Assembly (NCBI RefSeq): GCF_041146795.1
Contig: NC_135176.1
Coordinates: forward strand, 23,189,786 to 23,253,785
Origin: Maylandia zebra
Lineage: Eukaryota > Chordata > Actinopteri > Cichliformes > Cichlidae
Direction of reading: 5' to 3'
DNA length: 64,000 nt
Shown: positions 12,246-26,035 of the stretch, piece by piece
Layout of the letters: each line of letters starts with the position of its first letter
Numbering within the stretch: position 1 is the stretch's first letter
The notes under the pieces: generated by a model
Databases searched by the model: none
Told to the model about the DNA's origin: nothing
What the model saw: the letters and a program-made list of their open reading frames with translations, nothing else
Made by a program: the position numbers and the translations under genes

Positions 12246-15020
12246 GAACTTATAATCTTTATGGATGGTGTAGATGATCATCTTCTGGAGAACTGTCAAG
12301 TCAGCAGTTTTCCCCGTGATTGTGGTTGCCTCAACTGGACTAGACTGAGTGATACACAGTATTTATACTGTTTGAACAGTAATTTACTTGTACACACAAT
12401 ATTCTAATATTCATGGGTACCATATTTGTGACTTTTATGACTTTGTGACTTTTATTAGTTATACAACTTAATCATTAAAATTAAAACAGAAGCCAAAAAA
12501 AACCCTACCTGAAATCTTTCACTTTAGATATAATACTTACTAAATACAAGGAAGGTTCCCTTTCTTGATCAAACATTTTTCATGATATTCTAATTTTTCT
12601 GAGATGCACCAGTAGTCTTTATGTATGCAATCGTATCTGTGTGTGGATCATTTGGTTCAACGTCCAGGTAAATGCAAATTTCTTTTAAACACCTGCACCT
12701 TTTTTTATCCGTGCATGGTGTTGAGGCCAAGGATGCACAGAAGACAGATTCAGAGTTTAAGGGGTTTTTGTTAGTTTTTTTGCTATTTGGCACGTCATAA
12801 ATGTGTAGAGCACTCATATTTGTCTGTAAACTCTGTCACACCGAGCTTTATCCCATTTAACACTTGGCAAGAGGTAGAGTACAGCTTTGCACCTTACATT
12901 GCTTACATTACACCTACAACCATCACACAAAATGGGACCAACCGGCTAGCAAGTGTAAACCCACAGCCTTCTTCCTGTGACATGACAGAGGCCACCTGCT
13001 CACCACCATGGCTGTGCACCACCTAGTCTTTGATTTACCTCAAAAAATATACACTAATAATATATATGTTTTTAAAACAGAATTGCAGAAGTTAGCGATA
13101 AGTTTTTCTGCTCAGTAGCTGTAATCGTTTAATAATATCCTTATTTAAAGCAGCAGTTTTTAGCAACTTTTTACTAGCCGTAGCTGATATAAGTGAAGTA
13201 TACATGCACTTCTTTTTCCAGTCTGTTGTGATCCCACTTGACCCACTTGATTGGTTAAAGGTTAAACTGGATATTATAAAAATGTAAAGCCTTGTCTGAT
13301 TTAGATTAAACTCTGGGAGATGATATGGCTCGTATTTCGTTTTATAGGGTGTTGTATCCTGAAGGTTTACTGCAATCATCTTTTGTTTGAATGAAACCAC
13401 AGGCAGTTCTGGTGTTTCCAGTAAATCAGCCGACCAATATTTCACTCTCTGTAACACACAGTCGCTCTTTCATTCCCTCTCCTTATCTCTATCAGACACA
13501 CACCCACATCCACTCACTCACAGACACCGGCATACCCACAGCATGCATAAATCAGTCTCAGAGCAGTCTTTCTTCCTCTGCATATGTGACCAACTACCAA
13601 AGTTCAGTTTTTTTTCATACGTCACCAATTTGCAGCAGTTATCTCGGGGCACTTTGTTATTATTATCTTTATTTTACGGTAAACATCTTAGAATAATAAA
13701 GATTGAAATCAAATGACTGCATGTATCGAGGCATTAAAACATTATGTTTTAATAGGATGAAACCTGCAGCAGAGCCAAGCTCGGGAAAGTCAACTAGCAG
13801 TTAAGGTAAAGGAAATGGAGAGAGAGAAGAAAGGCAATAAAAAAAGACAAAGGAGACAATAAACAAAGTAATAATAAACATTTTATAGGTGAACGTTCAT
13901 TCATCAGTTTATCTTCATGTACATATTGATGTATTGAACCGCTTTGGAGGTTTTGAATTAGGTTAGGGAGAAACCTACATGTTTTGGCATCACATTATCA
14001 TGATCTGATCCCAAAACGTGCTTCATGATCTTAGCAAGTGTACTTTGAGAAACTTTTAAAAAGTTTACTATGTTAATTGTGCATTTTTGCAGTTGGTTAA
14101 CAAAACTCTATTTTGCATAGTAATAATAGTAACAATAGTAATAATTAGAAATATTGTTTATTTTAGGTGCATTTCAAAACATTGGAGGTCACCCACATAT
14201 GCACATACATGCATACATAGAAGAACAGAGAATAAAACTATCCGTCAAGTCAATGAGACAAGTTTACAACATATTAAATCATTAAAAACTGAGGATTCAT
14301 GTGACAGGATGAAAACATGTTAACTGAAAATGGTGGAAGGAAAGAAATTGCATCAAAGGGAAAACAGTTAATAACAAAAACCAAATATTTATCTGAGCAA
14401 AATGCAGCACCACTTGTCTCTGTAGCTCACAGACAGTAAGAATCTGGGGTAGTTGCTACAATCTAAACAGTCTAAAGAGCAACCAGCATTAGGTACTTTG
14501 AGTCTGCTTTGAGGCCAAAGTTACACAGTAGTCTGTACTTCAGCATACAGGCTTGAATGAACCTTTTAAGACAAATACATCAGTCACCATCTGTGCTGTT
14601 AAAAGGTGTGAAACGCAAGATACTAGAGTTCACAACTGTTCAAGTAGGTCAGGTCAGGCACTTTGGTAATCTTTATACAGGCATCGCTACCGGGACAAAT
14701 TCTGTAGTCCAGACGTCTAAGTAGCCCACTAAATATTTATAATTAACTTCAATGTGTCCGCTTTACATCACCAGCAGTTACTTTTTCCTTTGTTGCTTGT
14801 TGTTGCCAAATGTTATTCACAACATATGGTCTCTAGTTATGTTAGACAACAGTAGATGAAGCGGCTGTGTTTTAATTTTATTTTTTTATTTCTCTTTGAG
14901 CCTACAATTTGGTTGGCAAATTAAATTACTTCAAAATTGTCTTGGAATCAGATAATTAGTAATATGAGCTAATTACATTTAGCTCATATTACTAAATGTA
15001 GTTTGACATATATGAGCCTC
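12246..15020. other. No gene recognised
   Basis: AT-rich sequence. Frames at 12787-13026, 13092-13457 and 13387-13716 have ordinary chance lengths and no recognisable motifs. A 17-bp inverted repeat lies at 14956-14995. Confidence 0.5.
14956..14995. repeat. 17-bp perfect inverted repeat with 6-nt loop
   Basis: TTAGTAATATGAGCTAA (14956-14972), spacer TTACAT, then the exact reverse complement (14979-14995). Confidence 0.9.
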
Positions 15021-15029
15021 TTTATCCAA

Positions 15030-16010
15030 TGTGTATTTGGGACCTTGCCTGTACCAGGTTGGACCCCATGTTCAAAGGTGCCTTAAATCGTCATCACATA
15101 GATTCAACAGATACTGGTACTGGTTACAAGATCACACAGTTGCTGCAAATCTGTCAGCAGCACATGCAAATTTCCTGGTCCACCACTCCCAAAGGTGTTT
15201 TATTGGACTGAGATCTGATGAGGCTATTTGAATGCCAGGGAACATCATGTTCAAAAAAACTGTTTGAGATGATTATGAGCTTTGTGCCATCACAAAGCAG
15301 CGCAAACCACTGATACAAGACAGGACAATCCATGCTTTCGTAGTTTAAGTTCTGACCCTACCAGCCCAATGTTGCAGAACAAATCTGGATTCATCAGACA
15401 CATTTTCATGAATTGTTTTGAAATTTTGGCGACCCTGCATGAATTGTAGCCTCAGATTTCTGCTCTTAACTGACAGGAGATCCACACAGTGTGGTCTTCT
15501 GCTGCTGTAACAAATCTGTATAAAGGTTTGGTGTTGCTCTATTGCAGGGGTGTCGAACTCCAGGTTTTAGATCTCACCCTGGGTCGACACACCTGAATCA
15601 TATGATTAGTTCGCTGCCAGGCATCTGAAGAACTTCAAGACATGTTGAGGAGTTCATCAGCTGTGTTGGATTAAGGACGCATCTAAAACCTGCAGGACAC
15701 CTGTGCTCCAATGCATAGGTTGGTTGTGATGAGTGTTTAATTGAGTGACTGTTGCCTTCCTTTCAATGTGAAGCAGTCTGGTCATTATCCTCTCACCTTT
15801 GACCTCTGACATTCACTGAGTATGTTCTCTTTTTTGGACCATTCAACTGGAGAGACGGTTGTGTGAGAAAAACCCACTAGATCCCAATCTTTACAATGTC
15901 TACATGCGCATTGCAATGGGCAAACAGCTGTTGCTATGTGATTAGCTGATTAGATGTTTATGGTAATGAGCAGCCAAAGTAGTCTATATACATAAACGGT
16001 TAGGATCAAC
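15030..16010 (-). pseudogene. Second Tc1-like transposase remnant, interrupted by a MITE
   Basis: On the minus strand, the region near 15150-15235 gives a damaged SDLSPIKHLWEW, corresponding to the SPDLNPIEHLWD motif of Tc1-like transposases. The rest of the element follows up to about 16010 with the same orientation. A short hAT-like element interrupts it at about 15547-15713. Many stops are present; it is a fossil. Confidence 0.7.
15547..15713. mobile_element. Short hAT-like MITE nested in the Tc1 remnant
   Basis: It starts with CAGGGGTGTCGAACTCCAGG and ends in AACCTGCAGGACACCTGTG plus a short tail. These are the ends of a common short fish element with internal inverted symmetry (GGTTTTAGAT near the left, ATCTAAAACC near the right). 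Flanks read CTATTGCA and CCAATGCA, a near-matching target duplication. Its removal rejoins the Tc1-like sequence, so it inserted later. Confidence 0.7.
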
Positions 16011-19000
16011 TCAAGTCCATTCTTAACCCAGTGACGCCAAATGGGGATTATACTTCCATAACTACACACGCTCAGTTTTTATTAGCTCTGTGTCCCGAAA
16101 GTGTCAGGAAATACCTTTTAGCTCTGATTTCTCTAATCCAACACCAGAACATTAAATCATCTAAAAAATAATCTTAATCCAGTGCATGATGAAAACAAAA
16201 TCTATTCTACCAAGCTATTTTCTAGGAGCGGATGTTAAAACATGGAGCATGGATCACAACGATAAGCCCACCAGTTGGCCATCTACTCCTTCTGCTTCCT
16301 GCTATTGTTTTCAGCTGCTCAGAATGAAAGTAACAACTTCTGCCAAACGAGTGCTGGGATACAGAAGTTATGTCAATATAGTTCCTCCAAATTGTCTTCT
16401 AGATTATGTATTGTAAGCAGTTCTGCTGCAGAGAATATGGTTTGTTTGGGTTAATGTAACAAACACTCCAAAGCCTACATAGAGCTGAAATCGAGCACCT
16501 TAAAATTATTTTAGTCCTGCATCTTGTTTCACTGGTTTCATACAAAAATTAGGTGGAGCAAATGTTTCCAGAGGATACTCCAAGTATGAGTGGTGATTGT
16601 TTTGGAATGTGTGTGACTTTTCAGTATCATGTAATGAGACAGCAGAGCCTTCCAGTTTGACTCACTGTGAAACTAATGCTTAACTGCTGAAAACTTGTTT
16701 CTTTTGTTGGCTTCAAAGTCTTACTAAGAGTTGAAACCCAAATTGAAAAGACACCGACTGGGAGCGAGAGGTGACGGCCTTTTAAAAATCAGACACTACA
16801 CTGGCACACAGTCCAGCCTGTAGCTCAAGATGTCTGATCAGCGATGACTATTTCTTTTAATTTGCATCTTTTTTGTTAAAGAAACAAAGCCACTTGTGTA
16901 ACGAGTGTGTTCTAGTTTAAAGCATCAGTGACCTACATTTTTACATTTGCACATTAATAAGAGCAGTTTGTTCCCAAGAAACACTTTGTCGTTGTTGGGG
17001 AATTCAATTTCTGCCAAAGTAACTGAACTCATGCAAGAACACCTTTAATTGCAAATGCCATGTCAATCATTTCAGCTTTTATGACGGTTCTACCATCATC
17101 CATTTGTGTTTTCTCTTCGGGCTGGTATGCATGTTACGCATTCGTTCCACCAGAGAGCTTAATCCTGACTTTAAACCGCACAAGCTGACATCGTCAAACC
17201 TGAAAATCCACCCGCTCTGGTTCGTTCCGTGTTACAGATGTTTGGCTTTTCTCCTTTTGTCTTCAGGCTTCAGGTACTAAAGATTTAATTAATCCAGGAG
17301 TACCACACCCCTGTTTAGTTAAAAGTTCATTTATTATTTCTAATATTTCTAAAAATGTGATTAACAAGGGCAAATTCTGTGCACACTGGCAGTAAGGTGG
17401 GTCATGATCAACACTGTTGCATAACAGCAAAAGGGTCATGATTTTAAAACTTTCGTGCTTTTTGCCTGTTCTTCCCATAGTGGAACACGTGCAAGATAGA
17501 TTCTTGCTCTCAGGAGTTTCACTTCCTGGTTTAAATAAATAAACTTATAACTCATTCTAATCTGGCGCCTTTTTTTATAATGCAGAACATGCACAGTACA
17601 GGGTGGAGTAAAACGCAAGTGAATGATTTCATTAGTAGGCTAATCACTATTGAGTGTACATGTATGTAGCTATTTGTACAAAATCACTGTCATTTTAAAT
17701 CAAAGCAATACAGAAGTAGAATTCATCTATCTGCAACATGCAACCTCTATTTTCTGCAAAGGCATGCAAAGCATGCTGGTGATTTTACAGCAGTTACAGT
17801 AGTGTTTATGAGACCAAACATTATGTTTTCTGGTGAGAATCTACACTGCTGAGAGGGGGATCAAATAACAACTGTGCAGCAACCGCAGATGCTAATGTTG
17901 GACTTCCTCAACGGCTACAGTAACCTAATTCTCACAATGAAAAGAAGCTCTATTGCGGCGTGATTATGTGAATACAAAACTTGACAATTTTTTACGTAAC
18001 AACTTGATCCAGATTATGAGAAAAAACACACGACTTTTCCCTGAGGCAACTCTGCAAATTCTTTTGTGTACGGTGTGGGTTGTTTGACGCAAAGAATGTT
18101 CAAAACATTCGTCCTTTACAGAAACTCCGTATTATGTCTGTGAGTCAAATCACTATGTCTTTCATATGAATCACGGCTGATGATTTGAAAGAAAAGATAA
18201 CAGAACTGGGGCAGTTAATTAAGCAAAATATGCATGGAGCTCATCATTACATGTCTGAATAGCTCCAACAGCAGATTTTCAGAGGCACGGTGTAATGAGA
18301 ATTGGAAAAAAAAAACAAAAAATGAAAACTAAGACATTCAACCTAGACGGTGAGGGAAGAAAGCTGACTGACTGTTGAATGACGCAGTTTCCTGTTAGAA
18401 AGTAACAAACACAGGGCAAAGAGTGACTTAATAGGTGGAGTATAAAAAGCTGCAAACATTGCAACACTTTACCTCCTGTTGATACAGTCAAGCCCTATTT
18501 ACTTATGATTTGCTCTTTGTTTGTTTTTTTTTATTAGGAATTATTTTATTTATCTTTTGATAAATTTGGAACCAGAATACGAGAATTATGGAAAAGGCTG
18601 TATTGTGCAATCAAAGGAAACCAACACAAGATGGCTTAAACTGTAGTATTAGTAATGCTAATGCTGTTTTTGTGTAGTATAATTCTACAGAGCCCACAAA
18701 AGGCCATAGTTTGGAGGTTTATTCTGGATTATTTCTGCATCCTTTGCAATAAATTTCACATGCCGTTTTATCAGTGTAAACAACATATTGTATTACACTC
18801 AGCCAGCAGTGCACCCACACAACTGCTACATGCAGTCAGTGTTACACTGTTTAGCTGCTGGGTCACACCCACAATCAAAACAGTCAGAGCTGTTAGGTGC
18901 ATCTGTATGGTTTGATGTAATCACAGCTCTGAGAGTGGCCATGGACAAAGCTGGTGAACATGCTTCTATAATGTTATTTCTCTCTGTAACAGTGTAGACT

Positions 19001-19440
19001 TTTAGCTGTCTAAGCAGCCACAACAGTTGGTTCAGTGGCACATTCAGCAGCACTGGTTGATCTGTTGATAAGAATGAGTTTTAAATTTCTTTTAGTAATT
19101 TTCCTGTGAGGTCATGCAAATGTAATCCAGAAAATATAATTCAGTTAGTGACATTATGGGGGTTCCTTATCATTATAATGTATTTACCATCAGCTGTGTA
19201 GACAGTCATCACCTAACGGATGTTCACCCAAACTGTTGAATGGAACAAATACGTTTTAGCATGTCTTTAAAGAATGGTAGTTCATTCAGCACAAAAAAAT
19301 CTCACCTCAAGCCATTTATTTTTAAAAAATAAGAAGTAGAAATGCTCTTAAAGGCACCAACGTTACAAGCATCAATAATTCACGCTTTGATTCATGGTAT
19401 CTGGCATGATACTTAAACAAGGAGTCTAGTGCACCCCCAG
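16011..19440. other. No gene recognised
   Basis: No supported exon. An isolated TATAAAAAG match at 18441-18449 and a frame at 18655-18915 with a hydrophobic start were inspected but could not be assigned to a gene. Confidence 0.45.
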
Positions 19441-19446
19441 TAGTTA

Positions 19447-19560
19447 CGCCAGGGATGGGGAACGCCAGGCCTCAAGGGCCACATCAAAAATCTGCAGGTT
19501 TTATATTTGCTCTGTATCCATAATTTAAAACACCACTACAATTTATGTAATTTATATAAG
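19447..19560. mobile_element. Fragment of hAT-like MITE
   Basis: CAGGGATGGGGAACGCCAGG followed by CTGCAGGTTTT resembles one end of the same short element family seen at 15547. The other end was not found, so this is a solo or truncated end. Confidence 0.5.
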
Positions 19561-20689
19561 CATTCACCACCTGTAGGGCTATAGTGATTAAACATAAAAA
19601 AATGTTTTAGTCTCTATGGCCGGTGTAAATATTTATTAAAAGTTCTATTCTGCTCCTATTAAGTTTTAACATAAGGGTGGGTTATTTTTAGAGCGAGCTT
19701 CAAATGACCATCTGAGCAGCTGTGATTTTGACTAAGTCTACATTGGCTTCATTTATCTGCTCCAGTTTGCAGCTTTATGTTATGAGCGGTGGTGAAAAAA
19801 CATATATGTGCCTCCAAGTTATGAATTTGGTTGGGAGGATATTACTGAGTTCACCCACACCCACAGGGAAAAGTACTAGGAAAATGTCAATAACCTGCAT
19901 AACCTACAATGTTTGCACTCGACTTGTGGTCAAACCATCTTGACCATCATAAAAGTCTAAGCAGAATAAGATCATTTATTTCCTGGTCTCATTTTACTCA
20001 AATACACCACAAGCTTTCTGAGCCTCGGTGTGTGAGTGAGTGGTACAGCACAGATTCTGGCATTAATTAGGAAATATTTTTCAGATTGTCTTCCATCCTG
20101 AGCCTAAAAAAACATTTTGCCAATCTTTCTATTTACTTATTTTTATGTGTATTAAGCAGATTATTGAAAAGAAAGACAAAACGTCACACATATATTTATC
20201 TATATTCATAAGAATATGAACACTACAAAACTGGAAAAGCAGTAATCAGTGAGAGAAAAAGAGATAATGATCAAACATTGCCTAAATTCCTCACAACGGG
20301 TTATAGATGACAAAACAAGTTTCTGCACGCTGTCGTCGTATATCCTTCTGAAACATGGATAATTGTGTCTCTTATTTGCTTTTTTTACGAACCCTATATG
20401 CAAGACGGTCTCCTAAAAACTTTGAGCTGGGACAGCTAGAGTTTGTTTATCGACCACTAAAAAATCTTGGAGAATTTGCTGCAATGAAGTAAACCTGGAG
20501 ATAAATAATTGTTTCATATAATTCACTATCAGACAGTGAGTTGTCATGCTTGTGCAATGGGACTTCCTGTGTTTGCGTTTCCTTGTGTTCATTATTGCCA
20601 TAACATTAAATTTTCTAAAATTAGAATATTACGTATTCTATTTTCTACTGTACTTGTGAAACTAATTCAAAATATCTGGCTTTTACTCT

Positions 20690-21770
20690 TACTATACAGT
20701 CATAGTAAAAAGAATGGACACCCTTTTAAATTCAGGAGTCAATCAGGAGACCGTAAAAATTCATCAGGTCCTTACCAAATTTAAATAATATTAAATACAA
20801 ACTCAGATTAACAACAAGACATATTACATCATGCCATTGTTTCACAACAGCGAAGCCAATGTGCAGACGCAGTGTGTGGAAAACTAAGCACAGCACATGG
20901 TTCAGTAGCTGGTAGAAAAAATTTTAGCTACTCGGTGCGACTCTGTCAGTGTTTCACATCATTATGGGAGAATTTTGGCCCGCTCTTCTCTACAGCGTTC
21001 TTCAGTTGATTAAGATTTGCAGGCAAGCTCTCTTAACGTCCCACCGCAGCATTGCAGTCCAACCAACATCTGAATTTTACCTGAAGCAATGCAACATCTT
21101 GATTATTTTCTTTCTCATCTCTCACATTGTGGATTTGATGATGTGCTTGGGACCATTTTCCTGTTTTATGACCGAGTTTTCGGCCAGACTTTTGCTGTTT
21201 GCCTAACATTTGCCTACAGAATCATGGACTGCAACGTGGCCAATTTCTGTGGCTGCAAACCAAACCCAAATTATCACCCCTCGTGAAGTGTGCTATGAAG
21301 TGTTTTTCTGCTGATAAGCTTTGTATTTTCTAACTGTGGCACTGTACATTAGCGCCAAACATCTCCACGTTGGTCTCATCTATCCAAAAAACGTTTGTTC
21401 AGATGCAGCTTTGCAAACTTCAGCTGTGCTCCCAGGTTCTTTTTTCAGATAAGGCGGTTTCGCCTGGCAGCCTTTCCAAACAAGCCATACTTGTTCAGCC
21501 TTTGTTAAATTAACTGTCACAAACTTAAACATTGACGTCTTTCCTTTTTGATATCTTGAAACACACCTGAATACTCCAGACCAGCAAAATGCCACAACTT
21601 TAATTAATTAATCAAGCGCATTTGACTAGCAGCACCGGGCTGCAACTTGCCCTCTTTGGTTCTACAGTTCTAGTTTTTCACACACTGCTTCTGCATTTTG
21701 GCATGACAGCATGTTATGCTGCATGCTTTTTAGTTCATCTGAGGTTTCAGTTAAATCATATTAGAACCTG
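20690..21770 (-). pseudogene. Third Tc1-like element remnant
   Basis: Sequence from about 20950 (GGAGAATTTTGGCCCGCTCT) to about 21600 follows, in order, the reverse-strand text of an abundant teleost Tc1-like transposon, including the segment 'CTCATCTATCCAAAAAACG'. The coding frame is destroyed. The boundaries are approximate because terminal repeats are not preserved. Confidence 0.55.
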
Positions 21771-24700
21771 CTAAGAATTGGTTTATTTTTATTGATTTCA
21801 CAACAACTGCTGCTTCGCTGTAATATTAATAACTGTTAATGTTTGAGTGATATTAGTCTTTGTCACAAGACTGAAAATCCTAGGGAAATGCCAAGCCAGC
21901 TTGATTTTACCCTGCTGGTTATTGTGGTATGCATGTGTCTACAAGTGCTTTGAGGAAGTAACTTCACAAACACATCTGTGTCGTTAAAAAAAAAGAAAGA
22001 AAGAAAAGAGAAAAAACAACTTTGGTTGAGCTTCACTCAAAAGTGGTTCAGGATGAAGCATCATTAAAATTAGCACAAAACAAGTCTAATGGTTATACTT
22101 GTTAGGTGGAAAGCACCAGAGATTCACCAAGTGTATTACCAACACATACAGTCCCCTCCCCCCTCGGCCCTCTCTTGCGGTTTTTGCATGTTAGATCTCT
22201 TCATGGCCGTGTCATCTATGTAGGGAGGAACAGTTTTGCATCGTCTGCATCCCTCCCTGAGTGCTACACCCTTTCCTGGCCGTGGGACAGTGTTAACGCC
22301 TATATTTCTTTAGCACGTGATCGGAATTTTAAGCACATTTTAGTGTTTATCTTTTTTTTAACATCCCAACACAAACCATTTTCTCTTGGCAAGCACATTT
22401 CCAATGTGCTCTCCAAAGGTGGACCAAAGAGCTTATTTATCTTATTTTGCACCTGATGTGGCTCTTATGGTTGCCAGTGAGTCATCGCCTGAAATTTTAG
22501 GGTATTACAGCCAGCCATGGCACCAGTTTGCTTTTTTCAACAGACAGAGTTTGTGGCCTCAATCTGATGTATGTTAGATTAATGTTGTATTAACTTTATC
22601 TACATTTGTGCAGCTTAAAACAGAAGCGAAACATGAATTGTGTTCATTTTTTGCGCATCTTATTGGTCACTTTTTACACACAGACTTTATATACTTTGTA
22701 ATAAATCAGCCAGGTTTTAGATTAGGCTGAAGTTTCTCCTGAACTCTCATATTTATCCAATGATTCCACACATTCATTCGAACAGTCACAAGCAATTTTT
22801 TTCAGCTTTATGTCAAAACCATCACTTCTCCTTCAGCTGCCTTTCACTGGTCTGAATCATCACTGTGCCACAGTGCTCCTAAAATTGTTAAAATTAAACC
22901 AATTAAATTAACTAATTAAAATATCTGCCATCTGGTGCTTCTAGAGTTGTCTTGAATAAAAGCATTTTTGCCATCCGTGTGTCAAAATTTAAGGTTAGAT
23001 CACAAAAATTTCAAGTTAGCTCTTCAATTTTGAGTCATTTTCTCAGACGTCAAAATTTTGACATAATAAGCTTAATTTGGTCTTATGTATTGAAAAAATG
23101 TTTTTCAGTGGCAGAAACAAGCTTCCATACCCTTGACAGTCAGTGGTATCAACATTTTATTGAAACTGACTGTGCTTCTGTGACATATTTAAGCTTTTCT
23201 AAAGGGATAACAAAGAGAAAAAGCATTTATTTAAGAACTGCAGACAATAAAGAGAACCGCATGCTTTAGACAAAATCACAATGGTGTCATGTAACAGGAA
23301 CTAAACTAAAAATGCACAACCTTCCCACCTGGTGATTCACTACTGTTTTTTTCCTCTTTGTATGCACGATGCACTTTCAATTAATTCTGGTAAATCTATG
23401 TTTAGACTGGGGTCATGTTAACAATCCATTAAGATTTGTCTTATATTCAACAAGATCATCAAGGTCAATATGATGTTTTGGTCAACAATTGACAGAAAGT
23501 TTTACATTTTCCACTTTTATTACGTAAACAAAGTATATAAGAACTAGCAGAACAAACAAGAGGTCATGTGTTGCGATAGCACAAAGTGAATTATGTAGTT
23601 ACGCTCGTATATAACAAGTAAGAGTCGTTAATGATCTGTCATACTGGCAAGATAAGAACGCCATTTTTTTCCATTGCCTTTCACCCAAATATTTTTGTAG
23701 AGAGATCGATTAAGTCATTTGCTGATATTTAATTATGTTAGTAAAAAGCCAACATGACTTTCAGAAGATAAGCTTCATATTTACCCGTACTTTCCGGGAT
23801 ATACCCGAGATGTAGAGATAGACGCTCATGTTAACAGAGATACGCAGGGTTTGTGAAATGAAGCAGCAACATCCTTCCAAAAGAATGTTATAACCGTTTA
23901 ACTAATGCATGTACAATGTTCCTGAATAAGTATATATTTTAAACAAAATAAACATGTTCCAAACTTTTTTCACTTCATATTTATTACTAATCATTTAAAC
24001 AAATGTTACCAAACAATGCAATGTATGCTTCACACATACTCTATCTGCATAAATAAAAAAAATAATTATGCTCAAATTATGTCTAGTATATATGAAATGG
24101 GTTTCAACCAGTCAAATAACAAATAAACACTTTACACTTTGTTAAAATGTGTTTTAAAAGAACAAAGGGGACAAAATAGTATATAGAAAATACAAATAAA
24201 TCCCCTTAAAAGTAAATACTGCCCAGAGAGTGAGCTGCTGTGGTGTAGGTTTGCGTTTGTTAGAAGGTAGTGCGTCTTGTTTGTGTGCTTCGAAAGCAGC
24301 AAACTTGATGTTCAGCATGGGTGTCCTGATAAAATCAGCACCTATTCAGCTCAGTTTACCAAATTGTAAATAAATAAAAGAATATTTGGTACATTCACAG
24401 TTTGGAAATAATATTCAACTAATGATAATTAGTCCACTCTAAACAGGTCTCTACACTGTAATAATGTGTAACTTTTTGCCTGTATAATCAGCATTAGATT
24501 CACCACTTTCTTACTGAAACCTTTCAGTTCTTGATACATTATAAAGTGATTCCTTAAATTATGTGTCTGCACCGAAACTGGAAATTTTGTGGGTAGGAAA
24601 CCTGAATAAAAAGGGTACAAATCTTATATAACCAGTCACCCTGACGTTTATTGGTTAAATGCTAACTAATTGCAAAGGCAATTTAGCTTACCAGCTTGTG

Positions 24701-25256
24701 TAAATTGGACTGAATGCAACATAGATACTGTTCCTTGTTGTACCGGGGAGCTAATAGTGTCAGGAGTCCCAGCAGAAAATCTAGGTTCAAATGCATAACA
24801 ACGCATTACTTACACCATATCTGCCTCTTGCTAAATGCTTTTTCTTATTTGCCTTGACTTGTCATTGCGCCATCTTTGACCTCTAAGTGTTTGTTTTGCC
24901 ATTACAAGGTTTATGTTGGTACTAAGCAGATGCCATTATTTCTTTTTTGCTATTCCTGCTGGTTCAAATCACCTTTTCATCATTTAGAGACTGAACACAA
25001 CGACAGCAGTTAAATTCACGTGGACATGATTTAACATGAATAGTGCCTGCATGACATAACTGGCAACATGGAAAAGATTCTTTGTGTTGTCGGTGTTTAT
25101 ACATTAAGTTAAATAGAGTCAATGTATGCCATTTATGTTGGACGTTTGCCTTAAGATAAGCTGGAATCGTATTTAATCATTATTCTTTGTTCTCTCTCTC
25201 CCCCTTTTTGTTTGTTCGTTTTCTTTGTTTTGTTTTGGTCTTGGTGTTTTTCAAAG
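21771..25256. other. No gene recognised
   Basis: AT-rich. A frame at 22106-22456 is preceded by an acceptor-like TAG but shows no known domain and no convincing donor. The remainder holds scattered A/T runs. Confidence 0.45.
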
Positions 25257-25403
25257 GATGATCTTCAGTGGATCAAAAGTAGCCCTGGCATGGTTCACCT
25301 CTACATCGAAGATCAGACAAAGGAAGGACAGAGTCTAATGGTTGTCTATCGACAAAGGAACTATGCCTTCAGCAAAGAAGGAAACAGACAAAGACATGTC
25401 TAG
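25257..25403 (+). CDS. Putative last coding exon of an unidentified gene
   Basis: A long pyrimidine tract (about 25190-25252) precedes TTTTCAAAG|GATGATC, a plausible acceptor. The frame from there runs 48 codons (DDLQWIKSSPGMVHLYIEDQ and on to KEGNRQRHV) to TAG at 25401. Two AATAAA signals 600 bases later (26005 and 26015) are followed by GT-rich DNA, as expected for a 3' end. The protein segment is hydrophilic and was not recognised. It could be the end of the gene that begins far to the left. No upstream exon was found, so it may also be a chance frame in a non-coding transcript. Confidence 0.35.
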   Translation, partial: DDLQWIKSSPGMVHLYIEDQTKEGQSLMVVYRQRNYAFSKEGNRQRHV

Positions 25404-26035
25404 AAAAATATATGTTCATTTCAACATACAGAAAAATGAAGTCTGCAGTCTGTGCTTATAGTTTCACATCTTTTTTTGCGTGTATGTGTGTGTGTGGTTT
25501 ATTTCCCAGATGGTATTCCAGTCTCGGGTTTGAAACCACAGAAGCTCGCACACCCTCTTTGTATCTTCATGGTGTAGCTTTTGACTGTTTAAAACAAGAT
25601 GTGTTTAAACTTCTGCTGCTGATGCCGTATTGTCGTGGGACTTTGTACTCGCAAAAAGTCATGAACTACAACATCGTAAACCGAACAAAAGGTGTTATGC
25701 ATGAGCAGCTGTCATCGGGGGGTGTCATCAACCTGACCTCTTTTGGATTAGTTAATGATTATTTGTTTATTATGTAGTCGAGTTGTTGCGTGACACCTCA
25801 CGTGTACTACACTTTTATACGTTTATCAGCACGTTGGAGGCCATAGCAGCTGTCACAGGGTGAGAGGTGGGGTACATTCTGGAAAAACTGTCAGAAGCTT
25901 TTAAGATAACTGTAGATTTTGGAATCACCTGTAATTGTTTCTAATTGATTGCACATTAGAAGCAGGTGAGTGTTAACATAAATGTTCATTTATACATTTT
26001 TTGTAATAAAGTGGAATAAAAACACATACTGGAGT
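25404..26035 (+). other. Putative 3' UTR with two AATAAA signals
   Basis: Follows the stop at 25403. AATAAA occurs at 26005-26010 and again at 26015-26020, with a GT-rich stretch from about 26030 on. This is good polyadenylation context on the plus strand. If real, this transcript is convergent with irf1, with about 1.2 kb between the two 3' ends. Confidence 0.4.

Noticed and set aside
13092..13457. 121-codon minus-strand frame
   Set aside because: No family similarity, no splice context and no promoter; length is within chance for AT-rich DNA of this size.
18441..18915. TATAAAAAG box followed by a frame with a hydrophobic start (MLMLFLCSIILQS), resembling a small secreted protein
   Set aside because: No convincing splice structure, no known cytokine pattern, and the frame is of chance length. 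Kept only as a note.
22106..22577. Frame of 116 codons with an acceptor-like TAG before it
   Set aside because: Composition is low-information, no domain recognised, no clear donor, and no matching neighbour exons.
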